64,000 nt of DNA. It comes from Strigops habroptila (taxonomy: Eukaryota; Chordata; Aves; Psittaciformes; Psittacidae). A program made the position numbers and the translations under genes. Positions 52,401-64,000 of this stretch are shown here, one piece after another; the first letter of the stretch is position 1; each line of letters starts with the position of its first letter. The stretch covers positions 41,476,510 to 41,540,509 of the forward strand of contig NC_044302.2 in NCBI RefSeq assembly GCF_004027225.2, in the 5' to 3' direction. The notes beneath the pieces were generated by a model. The model made no database searches. It was not told the DNA's origin and was given only the letters and a program-made list of their open reading frames with translations.

Positions 52401-55400
52401 TACTTGTGGAATTGTATGAAATTAACAGAACAGGGAAAAAACCTAATTATCCTAAAGAAAAGCTTTCTGCAGAAATATCTGCAGGATAAATGTCAGCAGT
52501 TTTGCCACATAAGCAAACAGTTTTGGAATAGAAAGCACAGTTAATTTCTGTGATACCGTCTATAAAGCACATGATGCGCTACAGAGCCAATTTCTGTTGT
52601 TAATTGCTGTAATGTGTTATGCAGCCTCATATTTACCTCGTTTCCCCGCTCGGTTCTGGTGACATAATCAAAATCACAAATCACGAAAGCAGTCAAATAA
52701 GTTGACATTTTCAGCGAAGTGTTAAATGTGGTAACAGTCCACAGGCTTCCATTTTCATCCTTCATTTCTGATACATCTAGAAAAAATATCAAAGACATAT
52801 TCAAACCATTGCTCTTCCATAACAAACAAAGAATTTTGTGGTTTCTGCATGGTTTTTTATATTTCTCTTTGATATACTTTGATATATAAAAGTTCCGCAC
52901 TAACTCCACGTTTCTGGTAGAAGGCAAGCAGCCAGACTCATTGCTATTGCCACGTATCAGAGTCATGATCTTCCATGCAAAGACCAAAAATCCACTCTTG
53001 AGCTTCTTAACTGAAGTCTTGGAAGGATATCAAACTGCGTCAGTTTGAGGATGTGGGCAAACTGTAGACAATTTATCCCATGCTGCATAACTCTCTGCTG
53101 CATAGATCATATAATCTATTATGATTGAAATACATGTCATGTGTGCCCAAGAATTATTAAATACTTTATCAGATACCTTCCTTCTGAATAAGGGGGACAA
53201 GGACAAGATTCCTAGAGGAAGAAAATGCTTCAAACGATTCTTACAGAGATCCCATTTATTGTGATTCCTAAGTTTCTTAGCTTCCATGCAAATCTCATAA
53301 GACTTCCTTGTTGTGGCTGAAAATTATTTAGATGAAAAATACAGATTTGTGGCACTGAACTGCAGAAAAATGCAATTAAGAAGGATGCAAGAGATCCATC
53401 AGATTTCTCTAAGAATACTAATTTACAGAATTTGCTTGGACTCTTATACTCCCCATACATCCCACATGAGATTCCAGCAAGGGACATGAGGAGCATCTCC
53501 AGAGCTTTACAGTCTTCTCATTTTTATTCTGCACATACCCAGGAAGCTAAAGTGTCTCTGCCTCGTAAGACAATTCTTTGTATGTTGTAAATATGTCTTA
53601 AAATCTACTTAGAATGAAATAAATCCCTTAATACCAGAATTACAGACTTTGTATACTGGGACTGACGTTTTGTTTTAAGCAGATGTCACGCAGTAAGACA
53701 GACACACTGACTAAGCAGTAAATGCCAGGAATCAAACCCTATGCAGTCTCCAGCAACCAGAGGAGAGAACATCACAACTGACAAACATGGAATTATTGGC
53801 ATCAGAGGCATTAATTATGAATCACTGTCTCCAAATTTTTAAGTTCATAAGCACAGATTTTCTGTACATTTTCAAGGCATTAGCACATGGACAACAGAAC
53901 ACTGTTGTATCAGATGATATAGTCTGTTCAGATAAATTACACCCCTTTTAAAAGTAGTTTAGGGGAAAAAGAAAAACATGTCTACTTGCTGTTTACCTAC
54001 CAATAGCAGGCATGTTGGAAAGAGCCACATAGCTGGGGTCATGGACAATTCTGATATTAAACGTGGCCTTCATGGCAGGTTCATCAAAACATGGGTAAAC
54101 TGTCCTGGCATACGTTGGTTCCAGTTGGGAGGCAATCAGCATACTGTATTAAAAATACAAGGAAGATTAATCCAGCATGATACTGCTGATAAAAATCATA
54201 CAGTGCATAAAAACATCAAATCAGAAAAAACAAGAAGTGAATAGCACAGATATGCAAATTTGGAAAAGGTTTGGTTATTATTTAAATCCCTGATGAAATC
54301 CCCATGCCCAACAGACAGTTCAGTTTGGATGCTTCTAGAGAAAAGTAGTCTTTTCTAATTAGGGCTTTCTTTTTTTTTTTTTTTTTCCCCTCACTGTCCT
54401 TTTCCAGATACCAAATTTTAAGTATTTGAACTTCTCTAGTTTGTTTATTAAGACAGAGTTGATTAAAGTTTTGCATGCAACAGGCTAGTGCTCAAAAATG
54501 ATACAATGCCCAACTTTAATTTCATAATCAGAATCTCTCTGTACACCTGTTCCTCTCTAATGCATACATTCTTTAATAAAGCATTTTAATAAAAAATTGT
54601 AATAACTGCATAGACAAGTACTTGCACACTTCTCTTAAATCACACGGAGAACCCCAGTGAGAACAGCACTAATTCTGACCCAGTGCACTGGCAAGCCCAT
54701 GAAAATATTCTAGAGGACTCTTTTCTACCTTGTACTCTGGCGCCTTGCCTCCCTCAGGGCAGATCTCTGTTACACAAAGTGCTGGATGCAGTCCTCCTGT
54801 TTGAACCAACTGAACCTGGGTCCAGGCAGATGCTCAGCAAGCAGGCGGAACCAAAGTTAATCCTCTTGTGTGCGGCTATCAATGAGAATGTGGCACCAAA
54901 CCCAAAAAACGGGTGTGGCTGGCAACTGGGCTGATGAACAGCCAACACTGCATTAACAGCAGAAAATCCAACTACAAATCAACCACTTCACACTATAATT
55001 ATATACAGCCAACAAGGTCTGTTGAGCTATCCATCTGTAGCACAGTGGTGATTTCCCCTTTAATAGGGACATCTTTTCAGGTTACCCCTGAGGCTGAGAG
55101 ATCCCTTATGTGACACCAGGCATCAATGGGTTGGTAAGTGACATTTCCTGCAGGCATGTAACATTTAAGATACGTATAGTAAGCTTATGCAATGTTTTTT
55201 GTATCCCATACTAAATTTAAGTGTAGTCAATAGTAGAATATTGACCACCAATCCATCTGTACCTATAAAATATTTTACATACCTAAATTTACTGATTAGA
55301 ACTCAATAAACTAACTACCAGATCAAATCTGTTTGAGTGATCTTTGACTCTTCTCCTGCAATATCCACTGGCTGGAATGGCTGTCTGCCATTGCCAAAGT

Positions 55401-58400
55401 TTCAAAGAAGAGCTGGGCTCTACACCGTAGGATATCTGTGCTAGGAATTAGGAAAAATACACATGCAATGGTTCTCAAAGCTCCACACCCGACAGCAAGT
55501 AGCAGTCAGCAGCTGAGCATACCATAATGGCATCATCTCCTGTTTCAATGACCTCATTACTATCACAGGGCTAATATTTTTCAGCTATAGTTGACGTGTT
55601 AGTTGAAAATGTATTCACATCAGGTCCACAAGGGCTTACATTTAGCACAGAGACACCCCAAACAAGCCAGGAGCTATCAGGACAGCACACATATATTAAG
55701 TAACAGTATGTAATAGTCAGAGTTGCACTACACTGTAGAACAAGTCTGATCTACCCTACACACACAGTGTGACTGCACCTGATCGTGATCTGTAGCACTA
55801 AACCATGTCTGAAACCTAAGGTTCCATCTTTTCTTGTAACCTGAAATGAATGGATTAGCTTTCCACTGATACTCACACCAGTCCACAAAGACGTGCTGCA
55901 CTGTGTGAGATTTGATCCCGCTTCCATTGTCAGCAATGTTTTCCACTGAGTTCCAAAGGACAGCCCTCCAGAAGCCTTTTCTTTTGCAAGATGTTTGGCT
56001 ATTGCCATTTTAATAGCTGTGCTAGCTAACCCTGTTCAAAGCTAAACTAATCAACTCAGTGCTGAAAGCATTGGCAGGTTACCTACACCACCTCATCCTC
56101 ATTGCTGATGTTTGGGAACAGTTAGTATCAACAAGACAACTGCAAAAACACAGTATTCTCAAAACATGGTACATTTTGCATTTAACAGATGGATCTGGTG
56201 CTGTACCATAACACAACTTAATGACATTTAAAAGAACACATGTTGAACACATGTTGATGCATGGTGACTGTTAGAACAACAACATCTACTTTGAAGCGAG
56301 GAATGGCTCAAGAGAGAGCAGCACAGTGTATTTGCTTCCTGCCTGTCAGGGCAGGAAGATTTTCTTTACGGACTTGATTCCCTGCAGAGTCAACTGTGCC
56401 AGCCACCAGCTGCATTCCTGAATGCAGCTGAAGCTCCACCTGAGACGGCAGTATCACCTCCTCTCCTCCTTCATCCTGTTCAACGACAGAAAGTGATTTA
56501 AACTTCTGCCGGGGTTGCACAGGAGCAGCGAAAATGATCAGCCACTTCACTGAGGGAATCACCCACCGAATATAGTCTTATCTCTTTCTTCCCCTGCAGC
56601 CAAGTATGCTTTTGCGCAAGTATGCAGTTGTGCAATTAATTGCGGCTTGGTTCTAGGAAACAGTGAGCAACCCCGCGACTGCAGATTCCCCCACACCGGT
56701 GCAGTTTCCTGACCCAGGAGGCTCTGTACCAGCAGAAACTGCTGCAGACACTTAGCAAATCTGCCCACAAGAAATTTGTGTTCAAAAATACAAAATAGCA
56801 TATACCAGGCAAAAGCATCACGATAAAAAAGAAACATGAAGATGGATTAAATGTTATTTTCCAGCAGGACTCCAAATAAAAAGGGAAAATGGGAATGTTT
56901 CACGCATCTTACACAAATCACTGGTGTTTCAAACACACATTACCTCATATAATTTGTCAGAATGAGTCATTGTTGGGACTTTTTTCTTAGTTGTATTGTT
57001 GTGGGGTTTTTTTAAGGTGAAGGTATTAGCATGAATTGAATTACTAGCAAACTTTTTTCCACAGTGAAATATTGTAACGAAACAAATTACCCAAAAGGAA
57101 ATTAATTTTTTTAAAGCCTAACATGGCCTAAGCAGACATACAGATTCTTCTCTTCAGCCTACAGTTTTGGGCATATATTTCATTTTCTTCTTTCATAAGT
57201 ATCATATAATGTCTCCTTCCCCAGTAAAACAAAACTGAAACCACAATACAATGAGAAACGAACAGATAACAGGATCTCTTAGCCTACATATTTGACAGTT
57301 TATACTAAAAGGGTTTTTTGTTTGTTTGTTTGTTTTTAAGTTAGTGTCTAAAAACAAGCAAAGGAAAATGAGGAATGCATCCTGTATAGGGCATTAACAC
57401 CTAGCAGAAGCTGTTTAACCTAATCAAAAAAAAAAAAAAAGCTTAATTGCAGAAGAAATGCTTTATGTTGATGCAAAAAAGGTTATTCTTCTAAAAATGC
57501 ATTCTCAGTGAAATAATGTTATTGTAATACTGATAGCATAATGGGTATTTGTGTTAACATCTCTTATAACTGATTTCTTCCACTTTAAAAATATGTAAGA
57601 ATTAAACTGTCAAACAAACCCTGAAGTTTGGACCCTGAAGGGATTTTCACAGTGAACAGAAAGAATCTTGTTCTGTCCTCAACACCTGGTCCCTTTTTCG
57701 GGTGAACAGCGCTCAGCACTAACATGCAGCTCAAGAAAACACCAAACCTGTTATTTGCTCTGATCTCTGTCCGTGCCTTTGGTGGTCTTACCCTCAGATT
57801 CATATAAAACAGAAGAACTGTTTAAGAAGGTTCCAGAAGAACTGTACCAATCCTGTTCTAATCCCCTTTGCCCTCATTCTAGTAATTGGTGCCGAAGCAG
57901 CTGATAAAAATCAGCACAAATACTGTGTTTGACTACATTTTGGGATGTGGGCTAATGCCAGCCCTATCCAGGCAAGTATTTTCTACAAGTTGCATAGGAC
58001 ATGTGCAGAGTGGCTACCGAGCAAGATTCTCAAAGGACTTTGAAACACTGCTGTGAACAGTGACATACAGCGTGCACTTTATGGTATACTCCGCATGGAT
58101 ACTCTAACCTAGAGTAGCATACACAAGGTCATTCACAGCAGTGAAAGATCTGTATGCAGAAAGATGCTAAAACAAACCTCCTGCATCACATATGTTTGAG
58201 CTAGTGCTGCTAGAGAAGAAGGGCAAAGGCGGTTTCTGTATCTTTCTGCCTACCCAGATCCTGGCATGGACTCGTCCAGCGATACGTAGAATACAGATTC
58301 CCCATTTCAACAGGAAAGCCTTCAAATTTGTAGTGCTGGTGAAGTGGGAGCATCCTCCTTCTTTACTTCCTTCACTCCTGCAACCACTGCAGACATGGGC

Positions 58401-61400
58401 CGTGCACTATCCACAGAGTGCTCCCATTTTTCAGAGTTTTCTTTTGTGTCTAAGACCTGATCAGGTGGGGAGTACAAACTGTCAATCACAGTAAAATCAT
58501 ATGCAGTTATCAATGATCAAACTGACAACAAACCACTTCCGTGTTGGAAAATCAGTGTCGTTTGGGCTTTGGTTTATCCTGTTTTCCTCAAAGAGATGAG
58601 GTTAGCACTTCTGAAAATAGCTGTCTCTGCAAACAGCTTCCCCGTACCACTTCGCCAGCGTGCTCGAGCTCCAGCTTGGAGACAGGAACTTTGTGTCAAC
58701 TTGGTAACTCTGCCAGTCTGCCAACAGCAACAGGGATATCTGACCAAGAAAAAAAGCCTGTGCCAGATGGAACAAACATTCCAGGGACTTTGCCTCTCTT
58801 TAGGACCAACCGTCTACTGAAAGCTTGCCCTTCTCTGCTTAAACTCTTCTGAAACAAGAGGTGTCTAGTGGTTCCACAAGCACCAATTACAAAAAACACT
58901 GAAACTTCTAGTGCATGCAAGAAATACAGGAGTCTGCATGACCACACACAAACAGTACATTGTCTCTTATACCTGGTGGTTTAAGTTAGGTGCTGCAGTC
59001 AGAAGCCTTTGTAGGAACTAGATCCCAAAGGTCTGATGGAGCCAGGTGCAAGTCACTTGAGAAGAGATACAGGACAATCTGCCGGAGATCCTGGTTTCCT
59101 CACAGGACAGTAACTGGCTTTGTACTGACAGCTGAAGGGCACTGAACAGTTTTAAGTGGCTCCTGATCTATATAATCCATTACAATCCAACTTTTTCCAT
59201 CATTTATAGCTTGCTAGAGCTTACAGACTCTATCCCTCAAAACATACCTCCTCCACAAAACAGGAAGGCAAAACTCCTTCCATGTAACTGGACCCCATCA
59301 GATTAGGAAATAGCTGGTAAAGTGATGACTTAATTCTTAGTGAAGGAAAAAGTAACAAGATACTGTTACATACTCTTGATTCAGAGAAAGGCTTTTTAAA
59401 GCAGAAAAGATATTCAAAATCCATTCAAGAATATCAGGAATGTGGGCAAGAACAAGTAACCAAAACAATACATTATATCTGGAGTCAGTGGCTTTCCTTT
59501 GATTTATTTCAGTGCCTGAACACCACTGACATCTCTTTAATCGGACTGCAGTCTCGCATTTCATTAGTGCTTTGTGATGAGCTGAGAATGAAATGGAACG
59601 ATTGTCATAAATCCTCTAAACAATTGCAAATTGAACTATACACATTATTTTAATGATTTAAAAATATTTCTCTCTTACTTTCTACTGTGGCAAGTAGCTG
59701 ACAATAGCTTTTTTTGTTGTTGTTTTTTCAGATCCTCCAAGTTTTACACAGTCTGAATCAAAAAAAGTCATAGTCTAATTCACTGTTTCTTAGATAGGCC
59801 TTGATTGGATCAATACAGCACCAGAGAGCACACTGATACAGTATTAAGGAGTTAAGTGCTTGTTCCTTTCTTACTTATTTGGATTTTTTTTTTAAATCAC
59901 GTAAGTTACGCAATGTGTTCTGGATTTTCCTTCGCTCAAAAGTTGCACAACTAATCCTGTGAATAACAGTCAGTGAATGAATAAATAGAAACTGAAGAAA
60001 ACCAGAATATATTTCCTAAATATACTTATTACCATACCGCATTTCTCAATAGGGCTAGCCAACTTACCTCCTTTTCCTTAAAAAAACCCCCCAGTGTCTA
60101 CATAAGTTAAATTTTCCAGATGTGGCAGACAGTGCTATCAGTGAAGATTTACACAGGAGCTGGCACATGAAAAGCCAACTCATTGAAGAAAAAACACACA
60201 GTCCTCCTCCACCTCAACAAAAAATATTAACTTTGGTTCTTGGTTTCATGTTATTACGACTCATACAGGGACCTACATGTATGGATCTTGCAGGTAACTG
60301 AATACTACCTGCATGAACAAGAAATCTATGAACTGCCAAGATACAGTTTATTTTAGTGGATTCATTGACAGGCTGGAAGACAAGAACACTTGAATTTTAA
60401 CTCGTTTTCCTTTTGACTCACTGATGGATGACCCTCAGCAATTCACTACATCTTTAATTATTGAAAAGGAAAGAACTTTAAAATAAGCAATTTATATGCC
60501 TCTTCTTTAAACACCTGTTTTGAGAAACTTGTCTTCTGCTGGAACTATTTAAATCATAAGATTATCTCAAGTTTCACTTTTCTTTCCTAAGTTTCACATC
60601 CAGAAGTTTATAAGGCAATTCACCTTGAGAGGATTACCAATAAAGAAAAATAAATAAACAAGCATTATTTTGAGAGTGAAAATATGTTTTAAATGATTGT
60701 TTGATAAACTCACACTACCCCAGTACTGATTTTGCAGTTCAAAAGAAAAGGAAAGCATCCTAATAGCACTCACTAAGGAAATGACTGGTTGGTTGATGAC
60801 AGCTAAACAACTTCATGTGCAATAGCACCTACAAAGTCCAGCTGCCGAAAGCAGCCACCCATCCTACTCCACCATACTTCTTAAACTGCATGTGGTCAAC
60901 TCATGCCCAAACACGTCTGAAACCCTGGGTTCTAGATAAAGACGTGCTCCCCCCCAGAGACACAGGCTCCCCCCTCGCCCCACAGGAGGCAAGGAGCTGT
61001 CACTGCTACTGCACTGCCATGTGCGGGGCAAGGATGAAGGCTCTGAGCTGGACTGGGACTCACAGGAACAGGGTGTCGTCTGACCCCTCACTGCCCATCA
61101 AAGACACAGAAAAAGAGACTAGGTATCATCCAGAAAAAGTTGAGATACTCTTTCCTCTGCCAAAGACATACCTATGGCTGACAGACCCTCAGTAAACCCT
61201 TCACACTAACTCCTGAGCAGCAGCTCCTCACCAGCCCCTCCAAACAAGGAGGTCTCTGCGAACCATCTCGGCAAGGGTCTTTCCAAGCCAGTGTTGTGGA
61301 TAAACTCAGCTGCTGAAGGAAAGCCAGGGCAACCTTGCTGGTGCTCTCTGCAGAGAGCAACCACCATGGTGCACAGCGCTGCATTTCTGACAGGCTACCT

Positions 61401-62277
61401 TTGCAGCCCGCGATGTACACCCGGCGAGAAGTTGCGGACTGCGCGCAGCCCCTGTCATCCAGGGCAGCCTCCCCATGCGGAGCATCCATCTCTCGCCACC
61501 CAAAGCAGCGAGTGTCGCTCAGCCCCAGCACCACTGGAGCACTGTTTGCTGACACGCAGCAGCTCCCGGAGCCGCGTCCGACGCCTCCAAGCCACAAGTG
61601 GCCCCGCCGCGGGGCCGGGACACCGCCGGTGCCGCCGGCGGAGGGGCGCGGGGTGCCCGGGAGGCCGCCGAAGCCTACCTGCTCCGTCCTTGATCGGTGT
61701 ACCGGGTGAGGAACAGCCCGTCGAGGTCCTCCTCCAGCCGGCCCTGGAAGCCCAGCTGCAGCACGTAGCGGCGGCCGGCCCGCAGCCGGCCGCGCAACTC
61801 CAGCACCGCGACCTCGCCCGCTGCATCCAGCCGCAGCCTCGCCACCTCCACGGCGGCGCCCGCCTCGGACAAGGGGCCGCGCACGACGGCGGCCCCGCGG
61901 CTGCGCAGCCGGGAGCTGTGCAGCACCGCCGAGTCCGTGTCCTGCAGGCAGTGCACCGTGATGTTCACCTGCCCGCTGAAGGCGAAGGGTCCCGCCTGGC
62001 CCGGCCGCACCCGTGGCCACAGCTCCAGCTCGTAGTGGAGCGGCAGGAGGTTGTGCGGCAGGCGGCGGCCGGACGCGGCGGCGGGAGCTGGCCCCGGCGG
62101 CGCGGCGAGGCTGGGGGCGGCGGGCGAGGGGCGCGGCGGCGGCGGCGACGGCGGCTCCTCCTGCCGGCAGCGCCCGTAGAGGGAAGCGAGCGCCAGCAGC
62201 GCGGCCAGCAGCGCCAGCAGCAGCGCGGCCAGCAGGGCGGCGGCCCTGCGCCCCACGTACAGCCCGCGGGCACCCAT
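28460..62277 (-). CDS. LVRN: LVRN, laeverin (aminopeptidase Q), complete in 20 coding exons
   Basis: A type II membrane M1-family zinc aminopeptidase that trims N-terminal residues from peptides at the cell surface. Exons in transcript order: 61679-62277, 54001-54143, 52637-52776, 50347-50473, 47941-48095, 46515-46628, 45706-45849, 45314-45379, 45108-45173, 43858-44027, 42326-42402, 41208-41347, 39671-39726, 38271-38424, 37232-37326, 36221-36328, 31833-32003, 31356-31496, 30059-30134, 28460-28606. They join in frame to 962 codons plus TGA; human laeverin is about 990. All introns are GT-AG except intron 5, which is GC-AG. Identification as LVRN rather than another M1 enzyme rests on GLYVG...LASLYG at the N-terminus, YTDQG...[37 protein letters not shown] and [15 protein letters not shown]. 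No frameshift or stop interrupts it. The start ATG aligns with the human N-terminus. Human LVRN is known from placental trophoblast; its bird role is unknown. Confidence 0.97.
32004..36220 (-). other. LVRN: LVRN intron 16 (large intron)
   Basis: This 4.2-kb intron separates exons 16 and 17. It holds the CR1 fragment at 34208-34713 and otherwise AT-rich unique sequence. Two overlapping ORFs at 33535-33908 (+) resemble no known protein. Confidence 0.65.
34208..34713 (+). mobile_element. CR1 LINE 3' fragment
   Basis: Forward CR1 sequence starts at CTCAACATAAAAAGGACATGG. It passes GTCCAGAGGAGGGCCACGAGG, GGGCTGTTCAGCCTGGAGAAG and GGTTGCCCAAAGAAGTGG. It ends TTTCCAACATTAACC and two copies of ATTCTATG. 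At about 505 bp it is one of the least diverged copies in the window. It lies in LVRN intron 16, antisense to the gene. Confidence 0.93.
36411..36640 (-). mobile_element. CR1 LINE 3' fragment (different subfamily)
   Basis: The reverse-strand CR1 3' end reads TTCACAGAATCACAGAATCA then TTAGGGTTGGAAGGGATC. The body includes GAGATCATCTAGTCCAACCC and CTGCCAAGCAGGGCCACCTAGAGCAGG, which differs from the other copies here and points to another CR1 subfamily. It lies in LVRN intron 15, about 80 bp from exon 16. Confidence 0.9.
36697..36719. repeat. (AAAT)n microsatellite
   Basis: Five copies of AAAT in LVRN intron 15. Confidence 0.85.
40684..40740. repeat. (CAAA)n microsatellite
   Basis: A C/A-only tract with about five CAAA units in a row and imperfect flanks, in LVRN intron 12. 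Confidence 0.85.
41208..45379 (-). other. LVRN: LVRN exons 8-12: end of catalytic domain and beta-sandwich
   Basis: Exons 45314-45379, 45108-45173, 43858-44027, 42326-42402 and 41208-41347 encode residues 475-647. Exon 8 is [12 protein letters not shown], the helix after the catalytic Tyr. Exon 9 has [16 protein letters not shown]. Exon 10 has [17 protein letters not shown], conserved across M1 enzymes. Exon 11 is NTWIIPISW, and exon 12 has [15 protein letters not shown], which opens the C-terminal domain. Confidence 0.93.
42889..42986 (-). mobile_element. Very short CR1 3' end fragment
   Basis: Three to four AGAATCAT units are followed by GGTTTGGGTTGGAAGGGACC and AACCTAGTTCCAACTCC. Similarity ends near GGCACGTCC. 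At under 100 bp it is an extreme 5' truncation, in LVRN intron 10. Confidence 0.88.
45706..48095 (-). other. LVRN: LVRN exons 5-7: catalytic core with zinc site
   Basis: Exons 47941-48095, 46515-46628 and 45706-45849 encode residues 337-474. GAMEN (347-351) is the exopeptidase motif that holds the substrate N-terminus. HELGH (383-387) supplies two zinc ligands and the catalytic Glu384, and Glu406 in [10 protein letters not shown] is the third ligand, 18 residues later. Tyr472 in FDSITYSKG is the expected transition-state-stabilising Tyr. All key residues are intact, so an active enzyme is predicted. Confidence 0.95.
47939..47940 (-). other. LVRN: Non-canonical GC splice donor of LVRN intron 5
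   Basis: The exon ends CAC-CAG (His-Gln of HELGHQ) and the intron begins GCACGT. The next exon must start TGGTTTGG (Trp-Phe-Gly) after CTGCTTAAG to keep the universal HELGHQWFG reading. The nearest GT dinucleotides would shift the frame. So a GC-AG intron, or a T-to-C difference in this assembly or individual, is required. Confidence 0.85.
50347..54143 (-). other. LVRN: LVRN exons 2-4: N-terminal beta domain into catalytic domain
   Basis: Exons 54001-54143, 52637-52776 and 50347-50473 encode residues 200-337. Exon 2 carries [25 protein letters not shown], typical of M1 enzymes just before the catalytic domain. Exon 3 ends TRTERGNE and exon 4 opens IRIWARKEA, both laeverin-like. Likely N-glycosylation sites include N256 (NGS), N266 (NTS), N314 (NIT) and N328 (NVS), as expected for an ectodomain. 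Confidence 0.93.
51389..51472. repeat. 42-bp tandem duplication
   Basis: Two adjacent 42-bp units (51389-51430 and 51431-51472), each beginning GCAAAACCT, differ at only two positions. The duplication is in LVRN intron 3 and looks recent. Confidence 0.9.
54368..54386. repeat. Poly-T tract
   Basis: A 19-nt T run in LVRN intron 1. On the minus strand it is a poly-A tract, but no retroposon body adjoins it. Confidence 0.8.
57314..57336. repeat. (TTTG)n microsatellite
   Basis: Four TTTG units with T-rich flanks in LVRN intron 1. Confidence 0.85.
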
Positions 62278-62750
62278 CGGCCGGTCTGCGCCGCCGGCCG
62301 CCCGCGACCACCCGTACTTACGGGGCGCGCCTGAGGGCGGGCCGGGCAAGGGGAGGTGGTTCCCCCCTCCCAGGGAAGCTGCTCCCGGGAGGGCGGCTCC
62401 GGCGGGGTGGGCAGCCCAGGGACCCGCGGGGTGCCCGCTCTTCGTCTGCTGAAGCAAGTAGCCTGCGGGGATCGCGACGGCAGGCAGCCGAGCAGCGGCG
62501 ACTGAAGTCCTGGGGCGCGGGGTGGGTGATGGTGCTGGATGGAGTCCGTGCCCAAAGACCGCCGGGGGGGCAGTGATAACGGCACCACCCGGACAGGCGA
62601 CGTTGCACACACGGGACGGTCTCGGCCGCCCCCAGCGCGCCCGGGCCGGGGACGGGCGCGCGGCGGCGGCGAGGGACTGCCGAAAGCCCTGGTAGCCGGG
62701 GCGGCCGTCGGGACCGGGCTGGCGGGTCCCGGCGGAAGCAGTGACCGGGA
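61540..62750. promoter_or_regulatory. LVRN: CpG island at the LVRN 5' end
   Basis: Very dense CpG sequence covers exon 1 and about 470 bp upstream of the ATG at 62277. No TATA box was seen near the start. A CpG-island promoter is expected to allow broad or developmentally controlled expression. The edges are approximate. Confidence 0.8.
61679..62277 (-). other. LVRN: LVRN exon 1: signal anchor, stalk and start of ectodomain
   Basis: This exon encodes residues 1-199 and two bases of codon 200. A short cytoplasmic tail ([11 protein letters not shown]) precedes one membrane span of Leu and Ala at residues 12-35. A proline-rich stalk follows (about 42-68), then [11 protein letters not shown] and the GQVNIT strand of the N-terminal beta domain. 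The exon is extremely GC-rich, and this creates long false ORFs on both strands. An in-frame ATG upstream at 62610 exists, but the human alignment supports 62277. Confidence 0.93.
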
Positions 62751-64000
62751 GAAGAAAAACACCAAACCCACAAATACTTCTTCACCACAGTACTAAGAGG
62801 AGGATGAGGAAACGCGGAGGTCACTGTTTGAAGTGTGCAGTGTTAGAGCGGATCGGCTCTTGAGGGAAATCTTAAGTTTGGGAGAAGATGTCGAGTTTGG
62901 AAGGTCTCTGGCACATAAAAAAAAAGTATGACCAAAAACCAATGAGTTTCTGACAAATCGTCTTCTTTTAGACCCTCACTTCACTGAACAGTTCAGTTGA
63001 GGCTATGAGCGTCACCACGCTGTGCATACGTAGTTAACCCCATTACAATCAATAGGATTAATCCCGTGTTCCCAGTTAAACACATAGTTAAAGGTTTTGG
63101 CGAGTTGAGGCTGGATTGCCATCAAGATTGCAAAATTAAGCCTTTGTGTAAAACTTGCCTGTTGGTTTTGTTCAGTTGCAGCTCATCTTTCAAATAACTA
63201 TGAGCCATGCACTGACAGGAGCCGTAACCAGGAACAGTGGCCCTTGTGTGCCATTGCCTCTTTTTAATCTGGACTACAGCAGGTCCCCCCCCCCCCTCCA
63301 TTTTTTTGATTCACTCCCTTCCCCACTGTTTTGAACCCAAATCAGTTCCTTTAGGCTTTTATTTCACACAACAGCCACCCTCAACAGCATAACAGCTCTG
63401 CAAAATTGAGGCATTGGATTAGCTATTAGTCTGGTTTGTTGCGAGTTGCAACTAACCAGCTAAAGGAAATTCATCTCAATGACCTAACACTAAAGGTTAT
63501 CCCTTCAGCTCGTTTATTTGATAATTGAGAGAGATACCTTTTCCGTGGTCCTGTACAGAATACAGCTATTGCTTTCCTCATGCTGAGCATAACAGGGCTG
63601 GCTGTTACAGGTCTAAGCAATAGCTCTGGGCCACTGAACAGAGAAAGTTTCTGGTTCCAGCAGAAGACCATAATCTGTTGTTTTCTTGTCGCTTGAGGGA
63701 TGGGGGGATCCCCTCTGCCAGCCTGTCCTACTGGATGTGGGCTCTCCCACTCTTCTTGCCTCATCTGCCGCCTGCCCCAATGCATTTCCTGCTGTTAGCC
63801 ATTAGCTTCCCAACAGGCTGTCTTCTGGCCCATATTCTGCTGCTTTCTTTCACAGTTTGACTTGTAATGCTTCTGTTTCTGTGCCTCTTGTTCATTTTGT
63901 TCTCATTTACCCCAGTCTTCCCCACCCATGCCCTGGGACCCATGTCTGTTTCTCTGGTTCAGGGCTCTGTATTCTTTCCACTCCACCCACCATACTTTCA
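62751..64000. other. Upstream flank of LVRN
   Basis: About 1.25 kb with no recognisable exon. The syntenic neighbour expected to the right is AP3S1, but I could not find its coding sequence. A C12 run lies at 63285-63296. Confidence 0.6.

Larger units (their letters stand above)
54144..61678 (-). other. LVRN: LVRN intron 1 (largest intron)
   Basis: This 7.5-kb intron has donor GTAGGC at 61678 and acceptor TTAATACAG at 54144. I see no CR1 copy or nested gene in it. Simple tracts are T-rich at 54368-54386, (TTTG)n at 57314-57336 and a short A run at 57427-57440. Confidence 0.7.

Noticed and set aside
61172-62311. Long minus-strand ORF (379 codons) and its plus-strand counterpart of 347 codons at 61291-62334
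   Set aside because: They arise from extreme GC bias around LVRN exon 1. The residues are Arg/Pro/Ala-rich with no domain. The real frame is the one giving MGARGLYVG and [11 protein letters not shown].
62751-64000. Search for AP3S1, the expected neighbour
   Set aside because: No exon or domain was recognised. It probably lies beyond the right edge.

Overview
The window is vertebrate nuclear DNA and almost certainly from a bird. It carries seven fragments of the avian/reptilian CR1 LINE, recognised by the 3' end that reads TTCCAACC...ATTCTATGATT. It also has a solo endogenous-retrovirus LTR of a type common in birds, long AT-rich introns and CpG islands at gene starts. I recognise three protein-coding genes, all on the minus strand: COMMD10, ARL14EPL and LVRN. 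They follow the gene order I know from human 5q23.1 (AP3S1-LVRN-ARL14EPL-COMMD10-SEMA6A), read here in reverse. That block lies on Z in chicken as far as I recall, so a Z-linked locus is a reasonable inference.

Left part, 1 to about 9.8 kb. COMMD10 runs off the left edge. Its first four coding exons (130 codons) are visible, starting in a CpG island at 9.1-9.8 kb. The last exons, with the COMM domain, lie outside. CR1 fragments and poly-A tracts fill the introns.

9.8-14.3 kb is intergenic, with no gene that I can support. 14.3-17.25 kb holds ARL14EPL, with three coding exons that join to 157 codons and end in a cysteine-rich domain. Upstream there is a TATA box and a likely 5' exon. 17.25-28.3 kb is intergenic. 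It contains a complete solo LTR (20979-21590) and a CpG island (about 23.08-23.66 kb) with no assignable gene.

28.46-62.28 kb is LVRN (laeverin, aminopeptidase Q). It has 20 coding exons that join in frame to 962 codons: a type II membrane M1 zinc aminopeptidase with GAMEN, HELGH-18-E and the catalytic-domain Tyr. Two points stand out. The exopeptidase motif is the canonical GAMEN, whereas human laeverin has a His-containing HXMEN form. The donor after the zinc-site exon is GC instead of GT. 62.75-64 kb is upstream sequence; AP3S1 should lie beyond it but is not visible.

The three genes do not form a pathway. COMMD10 belongs to the endosomal Commander complex, ARL14EPL is a little-studied paralogue of an ARL14 effector, and LVRN is a cell-surface peptidase. 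I see no undescribed multi-gene system here. The best leads are the LVRN motif, the GC-AG intron, the orphan CpG island and the ARL14EPL promoter and 5' exon.
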